Source: Aequorivita vitellina (GTDB lineage Bacteria > Bacteroidota > Bacteroidia > Flavobacteriales > Flavobacteriaceae). From it: DNA of 64,000 bases. Position numbers and translations under genes: made by a program. The DNA lies in assembly GCF_022008365.1 (NCBI RefSeq), contig NZ_JAIRBA010000005.1, positions 97,897-161,896 of the forward strand. The letters run 5' to 3'. This document shows, one piece after another, positions 18,555 through 28,067 of the stretch. The notes beneath the pieces are model-generated. The model had not been told where the DNA came from. It ran no database searches and saw only the letters and a program-made list of their open reading frames with translations. Each line of letters opens with the position of its first letter. Positions within the stretch are counted from its first letter, which is position 1.

Positions 18555-18953
18555 ATGAAAATCAATTTCTTAAGTATTTTATTGATTTCGACACTATTAT
18601 TTTTCTCCTGTTCAAACGATGATGATAGTTCTCGGAATGAAGAAATTCTTCAAAATTCTTGCGAATTGAAACAAGGGAATTCAAAATATACCGAATGTTG
18701 CCTGGAAGGACCATTAAAAGTTAAACCGGGAAATACATTTTATGCCTCCTTCACTTCAACCTATATAAATCCAGAATTTAGTTGGGAGGTCTTAGGCGGT
18801 TCACTTGAAATTATTGAAGGAGGAAATTCTGCAAGAGCAAAATTTAAGGCAAAGCCAGATTTTGTACGTGATACGCTTCTTGGCATTTCACAGCTTAATA
18901 CGCCAAATGGAATCATGATATGTTCCGATTTGATAGTTATAACCTCTGAATAA
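18555..18953 (+). CDS. Small lipoprotein of unknown function
   Basis: 132 residues with a lipobox (LLFFSC) followed by SNDDDS, the acidic linker common on surface lipoproteins of this phylum. The mature part has three further cysteines (SCELKQ, ECCLEG) and a beta-rich stretch FSWEVLGGSLEIIEGG that looks like an Ig-like or PKD-like fold, judged by eye. It follows the previous lipoprotein gene after 11 nt and precedes the ECF sigma gene by about 30 nt. Confidence 0.68.
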   Translation: MKINFLSILLISTLLFFSCSNDDDSSRNEEILQNSCELKQGNSKYTECCLEGPLKVKPGNTFYASFTSTYINPEFSWEVLGGSLEIIEGGNSARAKFKAKPDFVRDTLLGISQLNTPNGIMICSDLIVITSE

Positions 18954-18984
18954 GCAATAATAATTTGACCACTTTTTTCTAATA

Positions 18985-19539
18985 TTGGTGTATTTGAAAA
19001 TAGAAGAATTAATAAAACTGTGTATTAAAAACGACCGGAAAGCTCAAAACGAACTATTCCGGAAGTACAAGGATACCCTTTTCTTTATTTCGCTGAAATA
19101 TTGCAGAAACGAGGTTGATGCCGAAGATAATTTACACGATGCTTTTATAACCATTTTTCAAAAGATTAAAACGTATAAAAATAAAGGTTCTTTTGAAGGT
19201 TGGATGAAGCGCATAACCATTTATAAAGCTATTGATAAATACAAAGTCAGTAAGCCTGTAAACATTGAAATAAATAACGACCTACTTGAAGAGACAGTTG
19301 AAATTGAAGCGGATTTAAAAATTTCACTGAACGAAATTTTACAACTAATTCAAGACCTGCCAGATCAATACCGGCTTGTATTTAACCTGTATCAAATGGA
19401 CGGATTTTCGCATAAGGAAATTGCTTCGTTATTGAATATTTCCGAAGGCACCTCCAAATCTAATTACCACCGAGCAAAACTTATTTTACGCGAAAAAATA
19501 GTTGCAATTAAACAATCTCTTAATCCAAAAGCACACTAA
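18985..19539 (+). CDS. ECF-type RNA polymerase sigma factor
   Basis: About 184 residues. Region 2 contains FRKYKDTLFFISLKYCRN, AEDNLHDAFITIFQKI and the -10 recognition helix near GSFEGWMKRI. Region 4 contains LPDQYRLVFNLYQMDGFSHKEIASLLNISEGTSKSNYHRAK, a standard helix-turn-helix. There is no ATG at the 5' end. Candidates are TTG at 18985, GTG at 18988 and TTG at 18994; the last would start just before KIEELIKL, as I would expect from relatives. The gene for a one-TM protein starts 3 nt after the stop, as expected for a cognate regulator. Confidence 0.88.
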   Translation: MVYLKIEELIKLCIKNDRKAQNELFRKYKDTLFFISLKYCRNEVDAEDNLHDAFITIFQKIKTYKNKGSFEGWMKRITIYKAIDKYKVSKPVNIEINNDLLEETVEIEADLKISLNEILQLIQDLPDQYRLVFNLYQMDGFSHKEIASLLNISEGTSKSNYHRAKLILREKIVAIKQSLNPKAH

Positions 19540-19542
19540 ATA

Positions 19543-20160
19543 ATGGCAAAAAAGAACGACATAGGAACGCTTTTTGAAAACAAGCTGAAGGAAGGAGAAA
19601 AGGCACCAAACAACACTCTTTGGGCAAAAATAAACACTTCTTTAGAGAAAAAGGAACGCAAAAGAAAAAAGCTATTTTTATATTGGCTCACTGGCGGTGC
19701 AATAGTAGGTTTAATTGGTTTATGGATGATATTCAGCACTTCATTTAATGCTACTAAATCTAAAATTGATTCAATAAGCAATACTGTTATTAAAGATACA
19801 CTCAATAATATTGAAGTAGAGAACGATAAAACGAGCGACCTTAACATTTTAAATGATTCACTTTCTTCGAAAGAAAACAGTGCAAAAAAGGTACTTGAAA
19901 TTACGGATTTAAAGCTAGATTCAATTCATAAGACAAAAACAACCTTAGATAAAACTTCAAAAAACAACCTTATAAATCCTCTTTCAGAAAAGAACCGTAT
20001 TGAAGAAACCTTTAAAGTTTCAGAGAAATACTACTATTATAATAGTCGCGATGGGAAACAAATAGTTATTGAGAACAAAAATGAAATAGACAGCATAATT
20101 TCAAAAAGTAAAATTGCCGCAGACTCCATTATTGTTAAAAAGAAAGACAGTTTAAAATAA
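19543..20160 (+). CDS. Putative membrane anti-sigma partner of the ECF factor
   Basis: 205 residues. A soluble N-terminus (about 1-43) contains the segment APNNTLWAKINTSLEKKE and is followed by one transmembrane helix (about 44-66). A long polar, low-complexity C-terminal part rich in Ser, Lys, Asp and Ile should be periplasmic. No HxxxCxxC zinc anti-sigma motif is present. The case for an anti-sigma role is positional: it starts 3 nt after the sigma gene and has the cytosol-TM-periplasm layout. Otherwise it is a conserved flavobacterial protein of unknown role. Confidence 0.55.
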   Translation: MAKKNDIGTLFENKLKEGEKAPNNTLWAKINTSLEKKERKRKKLFLYWLTGGAIVGLIGLWMIFSTSFNATKSKIDSISNTVIKDTLNNIEVENDKTSDLNILNDSLSSKENSAKKVLEITDLKLDSIHKTKTTLDKTSKNNLINPLSEKNRIEETFKVSEKYYYYNSRDGKQIVIENKNEIDSIISKSKIAADSIIVKKKDSLK

Positions 20161-20293
20161 TTACAAAATGTCTATTGTAGTTTAAAAAGGTTCCATTTAA
20201 AAATTATTTAGTTAACTTTTGTAACCTTTTTTTAACTTGTTACGTATAACCAAATACACAAGTTTAAACCTTAATCTACAGGACATACCCTAA

Positions 20294-21157
20294 ATGAGAC
20301 AACTTAAAATTACAAAGCAGGTAACCAACAGGGAAACTGCTTCATTAGACAAGTATCTTCAAGAAATTGGAAAAGTTGACTTAATCACCGCAGACGAAGA
20401 AGTAGAATTGGCACAGCGCATAAAAGCGGGTGACCATATAGCTTTGGAAAAATTAACCAAAGCAAATTTACGTTTTGTTGTTTCGGTGGCTAAGCAATAC
20501 CAAAACCAGGGGCTTACCCTTCCCGATCTTATAAACGAAGGAAATCTAGGTCTTATTAAAGCCGCACAACGTTTTGATGAAACACGTGGTTTTAAATTTA
20601 TTTCATATGCTGTTTGGTGGATTCGTCAATCTATTTTACAAGCTTTGGCAGAGCAATCGCGAATTGTGCGTTTGCCGTTGAATAAGATTGGTAGCATAAA
20701 CAAGATAAATAAAATGTACGCTTATCTGGAACAAGCCAATGAGCGTCCGCCTTCTGCCGAAGAAATAGCCAAAGAATTAGACATGACCATTAACGATGTT
20801 AAGGAGTCGATGAAAAATTCGGGTCGTCATGTCTCTATGGATGCCCCTCTAGTTGAAGGTGAAGATAGCAACCTGTACGATGTATTGCGAAGTGGTGAAA
20901 GCCCCAATCCCGATAAAACATTATTACACGAATCTTTGCGTACCGAAATTGAACGCGCATTAGAAACTTTAACACCTCGTGAAGCAGATGTTATAAGATT
21001 GTATTTCGGCTTAGGTGATCAAAACCCAATGACCTTAGAAGAGATTGGTGAAACTTTTGATCTTACTAGAGAGCGAGTGCGCCAAATTAAAGAGAAAGCA
21101 ATTAGAAGGTTGAAACACACGTCGCGCAGCAAAATATTAATGACATATTTGGGATAG
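20294..21157 (+). CDS. rpoD: Primary sigma factor RpoD/SigA
   Basis: 287-residue group 1 sigma factor of the short Bacteroidetes type, lacking region 1.1 and the non-conserved insert. Region 1.2 ([21 protein letters not shown]), region 2 ([36 protein letters not shown]) and region 4 ([16 protein letters not shown], then the helix-turn-helix [19 protein letters not shown]) are clear. This polymerase form reads the TAnnTTTG -7 boxes found across the window. It is monocistronic, with a terminator downstream. Confidence 0.96.
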   Translation: MRQLKITKQVTNRETASLDKYLQEIGKVDLITADEEVELAQRIKAGDHIALEKLTKANLRFVVSVAKQYQNQGLTLPDLINEGNLGLIKAAQRFDETRGFKFISYAVWWIRQSILQALAEQSRIVRLPLNKIGSINKINKMYAYLEQANERPPSAEEIAKELDMTINDVKESMKNSGRHVSMDAPLVEGEDSNLYDVLRSGESPNPDKTLLHESLRTEIERALETLTPREADVIRLYFGLGDQNPMTLEEIGETFDLTRERVRQIKEKAIRRLKHTSRSKILMTYLG

Positions 21158-21324
21158 CTTCTACGTCGCTCAGCTACCGAGCTTTGAATACAATCATTGA
21201 ACGGTGCCGAAATGGGCGGATAAACGATGATTAAAGTAGATATTGCAAATCCCTGAACGCTAACGACAGTATTTATTTCTCGATTTATCGGGAATGTAAC
21301 TGTTCGTTTTTTGATTGATGAATG

Positions 21325-21347
21325 ACCTCCGGCTGATTACCGGAGGT
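21325..21347 (+). terminator. Terminator after rpoD
   Basis: ACCTCCGG pairs with CCGGAGGT around CTGATTA and is followed by a T run. Confidence 0.82.
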
Positions 21348-21435
21348 TTTTTCATGCCATAAAATTTCAAAAAGAAATTTTTCTAAAACCTTATTAAGAA
21401 GGTTAACGTCAAATTTTACACCCAGAATTTAAAGG

Positions 21436-21455
21436 ATTCCCGGCTCCGCGGGAAT
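21436..21455 (+). terminator. Second hairpin before rpe
   Basis: ATTCCCG pairs with CGGGAAT around GCTCCG, followed by TTTGATTT. It lies 35 nt upstream of the rpe -7 box, so it would act as a backup terminator rather than an attenuator. Confidence 0.5.
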
Positions 21456-21489
21456 TTTGATTTAATTAAAATCATTTATAAGATATATG

Positions 21490-21497
21490 TACCTTTG
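21490..21497 (+). promoter_or_regulatory. -7 box of rpe promoter
   Basis: TACCTTTG fits TAnnTTTG exactly. The upstream in-frame ATG at 21487 precedes this box, so translation should start at 21514. Confidence 0.6.
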
Positions 21498-21513
21498 CAA
21501 AAACACCTTTACA

Positions 21514-22173
21514 ATGAGCAACACAATTATTGCCCCTTCTATACTTGCAGCAGATTTCGCCAACTTACAGCGCGATATTGAATTAATTAACAACAGTGAA
21601 GCCGAATGGTTCCACTTAGATGTTATGGACGGTGTTTTTGTGCCAAATATTTCTTTCGGAATGCCCGTTATTAAAAGTATTGCGAAGCATGCCAAAAAAC
21701 CGTTGGATGTACATTTAATGATTATTGATCCTGATAGATATATAAAAGTATTTGCTGAACTAGGTGCCAATGTGCTCACGGTTCATTTTGAAGCTTGCAC
21801 ACATCTACACCGCACCCTACAAGCTATTAAAGATGAAGGCATGCAAGCAGGAGTCGCTATAAATCCGCATACCAATGTTTCATTATTAGAAGACACAATT
21901 AAAGATATAGATTTGGTATGTATGATGAGCGTTAACCCTGGTTTTGGCGGACAGAGTTTTATTGAAAATACGTACAAAAAAGTAAGACAACTTAAAAAAA
22001 TCATCGAAGCCAACGGTGCTTCTATAAAAATTGAAATAGACGGTGGGGTAACCAATAAAAACGCAAAACAACTAGTTGATGCGGGTGCCGATGTGTTAGT
22101 GGCCGGAAGCTATGTTTTTGGTGCGAGTGACCCTACGCAAACAATTTCAGATTTAGTTAAACTTACTCGTTAG
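21514..22173 (+). CDS. rpe: Ribulose-phosphate 3-epimerase
   Basis: Interconverts ribulose-5-phosphate and xylulose-5-phosphate in the pentose phosphate pathway. About 219 residues form a TIM barrel. Start motif IIAPSILAADFANL, metal ligands in FHLDVMDGVFVPN, VHLMI, the loop MSVNPGFGGQSFI and the phosphate-binding EIDGGV and VAGSYVFG are all visible. The start at 21514 follows the promoter box and gives the normal N-terminus. A single gene with no cotranscribed neighbour is apparent. Confidence 0.96.
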   Translation: MSNTIIAPSILAADFANLQRDIELINNSEAEWFHLDVMDGVFVPNISFGMPVIKSIAKHAKKPLDVHLMIIDPDRYIKVFAELGANVLTVHFEACTHLHRTLQAIKDEGMQAGVAINPHTNVSLLEDTIKDIDLVCMMSVNPGFGGQSFIENTYKKVRQLKKIIEANGASIKIEIDGGVTNKNAKQLVDAGADVLVAGSYVFGASDPTQTISDLVKLTR

Positions 22174-22294
22174 TTTTATTTCGTATTCAACAATCTTCAA
22201 ATTTGAAGGTTTTGCATTTTTTTATTTTTATTAAATTTATACATAGCAGGTAGGGTATTCCACATAGTACCTGTTATATTAAAAATGCGGAACC

Positions 22295-24577
22295 ATGAAA
22301 ATAACTGTACTATTTAATTTAATTCTACTTTTAGTAAGCTCACAAACATTTGCACAAGACCCAAATTGGAGTTACATACGTCGAGACAATACCGGCATTG
22401 GAAGTCTTGAACACACTACAATTAGAGGCGATTTTTTCAACAATATTTGGACTGGTGGCTATTCTTCCACAGCAAATGAAGGAAGCTTGGTACGAATAAA
22501 AACCAGTGATACACTATATACCAATTGGGCTACCTATAATGAAAACTACCTTCCCAATGGGTTTATTTTTGATATTGATTTTGACAGCACTGGCATTATT
22601 TGGGTTTCCACAGAACTCGGTATAGTTACTTCGGATGATGGCTTGGTTTGGCAACTTTACGATACTTCTAATACGCCGTTGTTAGCCAATGTTACACGAG
22701 CATTAGCCATTGATAGTAACGATAACATTTGGGCGGTAATTTCAGATAATAATCCATCGCAGGCCGGGGTAGCACATTTTGACGGCACCACTTGGGAATA
22801 TTTTACCAGTGCAAATTCCAACTTTCCTACGGTTGGCGAAATTAAAGACATTCAAATAGATGCCAACGACGGTGTGTGGATAGCTACAGATATGGGCTTG
22901 GTGCAATACAATGGCACAGATTGGACGCATTATACCACAACCAACAGCGGTCTTTCAGAAGATGATATTCTCGAAATTTCCTTAGATAATCAAGACAGAA
23001 TTTGGTCGCTAGTAGGAAATGCAATCGATATTTTTGACGGTACAACTTGGACTCAAATAAATCAAAACGACTGGCCTATTTCAAACTTCTATGGTTTTTC
23101 AATGGATATTCGCGACGACAAGGTTCTTATAGCGGGAAGCAACACTACCATTGTATATTTTGATGGTACAGATTGGTTTTCGGAGTACACAAATTTTTAT
23201 ATGTACGATTGTTTTATCGATGCAGAAAACAACTATTGGGTATCGGGTTCGGGAACCGTGGCAAAATTTGACGGTACAGATTATACAAAATACACGCAGT
23301 ACAATACGGGCTTACCCACTAATTTTAACAACGATATTTTTATAGATAGTCAAGGTCGCAAATGGTTCGCAAATGGCAATGGTGGTATTCAAGTATTTGA
23401 TTGTCCAAATTGGGAAGTTTATGGGCCCAACAATGAAGGCCTCTACCCCAACCCACAGCCACTATATCAAACAACCATAGGCAGTTCAATTTCTGAAGAT
23501 GCCGACGGTGACATTTGGTTTACTTATGATGGCACTTCGGGATATGCCATACAAGTACCCGATGGAAACTATCAAGATTATGCCGCTTGGGTAATTTGGG
23601 ACAACACCAATTCGCACCCTGGGTTACAAAGCCTTGAAGAAGTTGAAGCCACAGATGACGGTAAGGTTTTTATTCGCGGTTTTAATTACAATACTTTTAT
23701 GTATGATAAAAATACGAACACTTGGACGCTATGGGATAATACAAATGGATTAAGCGCGCCTCCCTATTGCCTTACTGCTAGGCCGGGCGGTAAAATGTAT
23801 GCAGGAAACTTTCAAGGTATAGATGTTTTTGAAAATGGCGCTTGGACAAGTATAAACCTTTCTTCTGAAGGGATAAGTAACGTACGAGATATTGCTTTTG
23901 ATGCAAATGACCATATGTGGATCGCAAGCGCCGAAGGCCTTTGGAAATATGACGGTACTACGTGGACCAATTGGAACGAATCTAATAGCAATATAGCTGC
24001 AAACTACGTTACTGCCATAGATATTGATACAACTACGAATTATGTCTATTTAAGTGCACACAATACGCAAATCTGGCCCTATTACGGCGGAATATCGTAT
24101 TTTGACGGAATTGCCAGCGACTTTACCACGTTTTTGGACGGAAGCTCTCCCCTTGCACATAAACAAGTAGAAGATATTGCCATCGATTCTTTCGGAAATA
24201 TTTGGGCATTAACACAGAGCGAAGGTTTTAGCATTTACAACCCGGCTGGAATAGATGGTTTTGAATGTATTGATCACACAATAGAGCGCATACTTAGTGT
24301 TCCAGAATTTGATAACGACAATACACTTATTGCTATAAATCATCCCAATCCATTTTCTTCCAAAACAACAATTGAAGTTATCACAGAAGATTCGCATCCA
24401 ATTTCACTTGAAATTTATGATATTTTGGGTAGAAAAATTCAATCAATTTTAGAACGGGATATACACATTGGGAAAAACGAAATAACCGTTGATTTATCAC
24501 TCGAAAGCACGGGTATATACTTTGGTAAAATTTCGACTAATAAGAAATCCAAAACCATAAAATTGCTGAAAAATTAA
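22295..24577 (+). CDS. T9SS-secreted beta-propeller protein (type A sorting domain)
   Basis: 760-residue extracellular protein. It has a signal peptide (MKITVLFNLI ... QTFAQ). A long body repeats units such as DGTTWEYFTSANS, DGTDWTHYTTTNS and DGTTWTNWNESNS with conserved Trp and Asp, which correspond to two-component-regulator-type propeller blades. The last 75 or so residues (NHPNPFSSKTTIEV, IYDILGRKI, GIYFGKI, KLLKN) are a T9SS type A C-terminal domain, so the protein should pass through the porT-dependent secretion system and be anchored or released. No catalytic domain was seen. The native ligand is unknown. Confidence 0.9.
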   Translation: MKITVLFNLILLLVSSQTFAQDPNWSYIRRDNTGIGSLEHTTIRGDFFNNIWTGGYSSTANEGSLVRIKTSDTLYTNWATYNENYLPNGFIFDIDFDSTGIIWVSTELGIVTSDDGLVWQLYDTSNTPLLANVTRALAIDSNDNIWAVISDNNPSQAGVAHFDGTTWEYFTSANSNFPTVGEIKDIQIDANDGVWIATDMGLVQYNGTDWTHYTTTNSGLSEDDILEISLDNQDRIWSLVGNAIDIFDGTTWTQINQNDWPISNFYGFSMDIRDDKVLIAGSNTTIVYFDGTDWFSEYTNFYMYDCFIDAENNYWVSGSGTVAKFDGTDYTKYTQYNTGLPTNFNNDIFIDSQGRKWFANGNGGIQVFDCPNWEVYGPNNEGLYPNPQPLYQTTIGSSISEDADGDIWFTYDGTSGYAIQVPDGNYQDYAAWVIWDNTNSHPGLQSLEEVEATDDGKVFIRGFNYNTFMYDKNTNTWTLWDNTNGLSAPPYCLTARPGGKMYAGNFQGIDVFENGAWTSINLSSEGISNVRDIAFDANDHMWIASAEGLWKYDGTTWTNWNESNSNIAANYVTAIDIDTTTNYVYLSAHNTQIWPYYGGISYFDGIASDFTTFLDGSSPLAHKQVEDIAIDSFGNIWALTQSEGFSIYNPAGIDGFECIDHTIERILSVPEFDNDNTLIAINHPNPFSSKTTIEVITEDSHPISLEIYDILGRKIQSILERDIHIGKNEITVDLSLESTGIYFGKISTNKKSKTIKLLKN

Positions 24578-24614
24578 ACAATTGCTTAAAGGAAGTTAAC
24601 GTAGTTCTTTTCAT

Positions 24615-24622
24615 TAAATTTG
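24615..24622 (+). promoter_or_regulatory. -7 box of the ypdA-like gene
   Basis: TAAATTTG is an exact TAnnTTTG match 16 nt before the TTG start codon at 24638. Confidence 0.5.
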
Positions 24623-24637
24623 CCATAAAACAATACT

Positions 24638-25609
24638 TTGGCAACTATAAAAGATGTACTTATAATTGGTGCAGGTCCTATTGGAATAGCCTGCGCTTTG
24701 GCGTGTAAAAAGAAAAATTTAGATTACGTGGTTGTTGAAAAAGGCCCGTTAACAAATTCGCTTTACAACTATCCATTAAATATGACTTTTTTTTCTACTT
24801 CAGAAAAATTAGAGATAGACGATATTCCTTTTATAAGCAACAATCCAAAGCCCACCCGAAATGAAGCCCTAGAATATTACAGGCGGGTGGCTACTTCAAA
24901 TAATTTAAATATTAATTTATACGAAGAAATTGTTACGGTTGAAAAAACTAGTGATGGTTTCGAGATTACTTCAGATAAAAATAACTACAGCACTAAAAAT
25001 ATTATTGTAAGCACGGGTTTTTATGACATTCCAAAAATGCTGAATGTACCCGGGGAAGATCTACCAAAAGTTACCCATTATTACAAAGAAGCGCATCCGT
25101 ATGTTATGCAGAAAGTTGTCGTTGTGGGGGCGAGTAATTCATCTGTTGATGCTGCTTTAGAAATATACAGAAAAGGCGGGGATGTTACTATGGTTATTCG
25201 CGGCTCAGAAATTGGTGAACGTGTTAAATATTGGGTAAAACCCGATATTGAAAACCGAATTAAAGAAGGAAGTATTAAAGCTTTTTTTAATTCTGAAATT
25301 ACCGAAATTACAAGTGATTCAGTCATCATTAAAACTCCGGAAGGCACTAAAAGACTCGCAAATGATTTTGTAGTAGCACTTACGGGTTACAAACCTAATT
25401 TCGAATTTTTAGAGAAGTTAGGAGTGAAACTGAGTGCAGATGCAAATAAATTCCCTACTTACAATCCTAAAACAATGGAAACCAATATAAAGGGTCTGTA
25501 TTTAGCTGGTGTTATTTGTGGAGGAATGGAAACCCATAAGTGGTTTATTGAAAATTCACGGATACACGCTAAAATAATTGTGGAACATATTGTTGCATCG
25601 CAATTTTGA
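24638..25609 (+). CDS. ypdA: YpdA-family bacillithiol disulfide reductase
   Basis: 323-residue FAD/NAD(P)-dependent oxidoreductase. The FAD site GAGPIG is near residues 11-16 and the second Rossmann motif VVGASNSS near residue 167. There is no CxxC redox pair, which separates it from thioredoxin reductase and points to YpdA, the enzyme that reduces oxidised bacillithiol. Bacteroidetes make bacillithiol, which fits. The start is TTG at 24638, directly before ATIKDVLIIG, because no ATG precedes the FAD motif and a promoter box lies just upstream. Confidence 0.85.
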   Translation: MATIKDVLIIGAGPIGIACALACKKKNLDYVVVEKGPLTNSLYNYPLNMTFFSTSEKLEIDDIPFISNNPKPTRNEALEYYRRVATSNNLNINLYEEIVTVEKTSDGFEITSDKNNYSTKNIIVSTGFYDIPKMLNVPGEDLPKVTHYYKEAHPYVMQKVVVVGASNSSVDAALEIYRKGGDVTMVIRGSEIGERVKYWVKPDIENRIKEGSIKAFFNSEITEITSDSVIIKTPEGTKRLANDFVVALTGYKPNFEFLEKLGVKLSADANKFPTYNPKTMETNIKGLYLAGVICGGMETHKWFIENSRIHAKIIVEHIVASQF

Positions 25610-25635
25610 TTATTGATTAAAGCACTTTAACATAA

Positions 25636-26472
25636 TCAATATTGGGCAAAATTAAAGTTTAGCAATTTCTTAGTGTAATCATAAATTTTGGGAAACTGGC
25701 TTTTAAACTCTGTTGGCGACTCAAAAAAATATTCTGCCAATACAGCCATAAACTCATACTGATTTGAAAAAGCGTACGCGCGAAAAAACGCAGTCTTGTC
25801 TATTTTATCCTTCACATTTTGAAGAGTTAGTTGTTTTAATATATTCTGAAAATGTTTGGAGAACCGCAAAGAGTCTAAGTCGCGACTTGTTTTAGCTTCC
25901 AATTGCATGGCGTGCATAAATTCATGAATCCCTACGTTTAGGTTATCATTAGTGATTTTAAAGCCATTTTCAAAATCGCTCCAAGAAAACACCAAGGCCT
26001 TTTCCTTTGGATTAAATTCACCTTTATGGTAGTTATTATTTATTACACTGAAAAATTGGTCGGGATAGATAAGCACGACATTTATTAATGAATAACTATA
26101 ATTTTTTCTTCCAAAGCTTAACATGCAACCCACTGCGGCAATTAGAACGCTCATCCGTTCCGTAACAATGAGATTATCTCTTCCAATAAATCTTTTTTCT
26201 GAAATAAAATGTGCTACGCGATGCTCAAACTGCTGTTTTTGCTTTTTTGTAAGTAGATTATAAAAATTGAATTCAGTTGTAAGTATTGACAATTGTACAG
26301 CTGAAAGTTTTTTATAAATAAAATAGTGTCGAAACAGAGGTTTATTAAATTGGGCAGCATATAAATTTTCAAAAAAACGAAAGAGAAAGAGTAAAAATCC
26401 AAGTAATACAATTCCGTAAGCATACGGTGCAAGCCAAGGAGCATAGACTTCAGAAAGATAGAAAAACAGCAT
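25636..26472 (-). CDS. MtfA-like zinc metallopeptidase with N-terminal membrane segment
   Basis: 278 residues. A hydrophobic segment spans residues about 15-33. The rest resembles the MtfA/M90 family: LIYPDQFF, then the zinc-binding HEFMH at residues 183-187 (HExxH), and a downstream EFMAVLAEYFFE where the third ligand Glu is expected. E. coli MtfA is a cytosolic peptidase that interacts with the regulator Mlc. Here a membrane anchor is added and no PTS genes are nearby, so the substrate is open. It is convergent with ypdA across 26 nt. Confidence 0.82.
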   Translation of the reverse strand: MLFFYLSEVYAPWLAPYAYGIVLLGFLLFLFRFFENLYAAQFNKPLFRHYFIYKKLSAVQLSILTTEFNFYNLLTKKQKQQFEHRVAHFISEKRFIGRDNLIVTERMSVLIAAVGCMLSFGRKNYSYSLINVVLIYPDQFFSVINNNYHKGEFNPKEKALVFSWSDFENGFKITNDNLNVGIHEFMHAMQLEAKTSRDLDSLRFSKHFQNILKQLTLQNVKDKIDKTAFFRAYAFSNQYEFMAVLAEYFFESPTEFKSQFPKIYDYTKKLLNFNFAQY

Positions 26473-26539
26473 ATATTAACTTTTCTAAAAATTATAACGT
26501 TTTAAAATGTGCTATATTCTCTAAATAAAACGCATAAAA

Positions 26540-26565
26540 AAATCCCCAGCAAACGCCGGGGATTT
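26540..26565 (-). terminator. Terminator of the SusC-SusD unit
   Basis: AAATCCCC pairs with GGGGATTT, and on the minus strand the hairpin is followed by a long T run. It lies 34 nt after the SusD stop. Confidence 0.82.
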
Positions 26566-26598
26566 CTCTATAATTGAAATTGCTGTGTTAGCTATTTC

Positions 26599-28056
26599 TT
26601 AAAAATCAAACGTATAAAACTTATCCCAGAACAATCTAGTTTCAGGAGCATCTCCGCCAATAGCAGATGAAGCAGCGTTATAGTTATCTTCATTCAATGT
26701 TTGCTCAGCTACTGGGTATAAGTAACGGGTTGGGAAACCAGACTCAGCACCAGTTGGCTCAGCTAAAATTGGGTAATCCAAACGACGTACAGATAGGTAA
26801 TTAGCAAAAGTTCTGTTGTAAAGACCTAAGTAAGCTTGCGTACCAATAACTTGTTTCCAAGCTGGATTAGAGATACTTGTCGCTAATGCGCTTGCGTAAT
26901 CAACTTCAGGCTTCGCTAAGTAAGTAGCTACATCGTCCGCACCCCAGTAATCGAATGATGCTGTAATTCCAGCAGCATAATGGGTTGCAGCATCACCACC
27001 TACAGAATAACCTCTAGCCGCAGCTTCAGCCATTAAAAATCTAACTTCAACATAGGAAAGAAGCACTCCAGGTTCAGTAGGATCTACCAAACGATCGGCA
27101 ACGTGAGAGAAGTCTGGATAAGCTGATATTTCACCAATTTGTCCACCAATATATTCACCATCAACATCTGTGAAATAAACCGGTCTTCTAGGATCTTCTA
27201 AATCATTCATAATATCGATGATTGTTACAGCAGCAACATAGTCATTACGTCCACTAAGAACAAGGTTATCATTCATTGGGTTGTTATTAGGCGCTGCAGC
27301 TGAATACATATAACTTCCGTTATCTGCATTGCTAGTAAACACACCGCTTGTAACAGCAGATTCTACAGTAGATTTAGAGAGGCCTGCGTCAACATCAGAA
27401 AGCATAATACCCATTCTTAATTTTAAAGAATTAGCAAACTTTTTCCAATTTGAAACATCACCGCTATACATAAGGTCTTGGGTACCGTTAAAGCTTCCAA
27501 CACCTGTATTCATACTTCCAATGGCAGCATTTAAACGGGCAATTAAGTCTTTGTAAATAGTAAGACCGTCATCGTAAGCTGGCAATAGATTTTCAATATC
27601 TAAAGCTTCACTATAAGGAACATCGCCGTAAGTTTCCACTAAGTTACTATAAGCATAAACAGTTAGCACTTCAATAATTGCTAGCTTGTTTGGCTTAAGA
27701 GCGTTAGTAAGATCATTATCAGTTTCAGAAATAACTCTTGCAGCTTCGTCTAAATCTTTTAGCACGTCTCTGTACATTTCTCTCCAGTGGTTATCTGGAA
27801 TGGCACGAGTAATTTGATCGTACTGACTTTCATCGGTATAAGTGGTCTCCTGAAGTTGTTGCGTCCATAACCTTAAGTTATTAAGGTTAACGTTTGGAGT
27901 CACAACTTGGTCGGCCAACTGCTTTTGAGCAGAGGCGAACAAACTTTCACCACTCACTGCAGTAGGGTCTTTTATATTCTGGTTCAGGTCTTCAAGATTG
28001 TCTGAACACGATACGGCCATAACTGCCGCAGTTAGTATTAAAAATATTTTCTTCAT
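26599..28056 (-). CDS. SusD/RagB-family outer membrane nutrient-binding lipoprotein
   Basis: 485 residues with a lipobox (TAAVMAVSC) after a short signal peptide. The N-terminal helical region has the family look (LEDLNQNIKDPTAV, LRLWTQQLQETTYTDESQYD), followed by TPR-like helices and the C-terminal RYLYPVAEQTLNEDNY motif. SusD lids the paired SusC barrel and captures ligand at the cell surface. It starts 11 nt after the SusC stop. No glycoside hydrolase, sulfatase or peptidase gene adjoins the pair, so the ligand cannot be inferred. Confidence 0.93.
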   Translation of the reverse strand: MKKIFLILTAAVMAVSCSDNLEDLNQNIKDPTAVSGESLFASAQKQLADQVVTPNVNLNNLRLWTQQLQETTYTDESQYDQITRAIPDNHWREMYRDVLKDLDEAARVISETDNDLTNALKPNKLAIIEVLTVYAYSNLVETYGDVPYSEALDIENLLPAYDDGLTIYKDLIARLNAAIGSMNTGVGSFNGTQDLMYSGDVSNWKKFANSLKLRMGIMLSDVDAGLSKSTVESAVTSGVFTSNADNGSYMYSAAAPNNNPMNDNLVLSGRNDYVAAVTIIDIMNDLEDPRRPVYFTDVDGEYIGGQIGEISAYPDFSHVADRLVDPTEPGVLLSYVEVRFLMAEAAARGYSVGGDAATHYAAGITASFDYWGADDVATYLAKPEVDYASALATSISNPAWKQVIGTQAYLGLYNRTFANYLSVRRLDYPILAEPTGAESGFPTRYLYPVAEQTLNEDNYNAASSAIGGDAPETRLFWDKFYTFDF

Positions 28057-28067
28057 TTGTCTATATA

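Larger units (their letters stand above)
21158..21489. other. rpoD-rpe intergenic region
   Basis: About 330 nt with no coding frame I can support. It holds two hairpins (listed separately) and otherwise AT-rich sequence. Confidence 0.5.
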
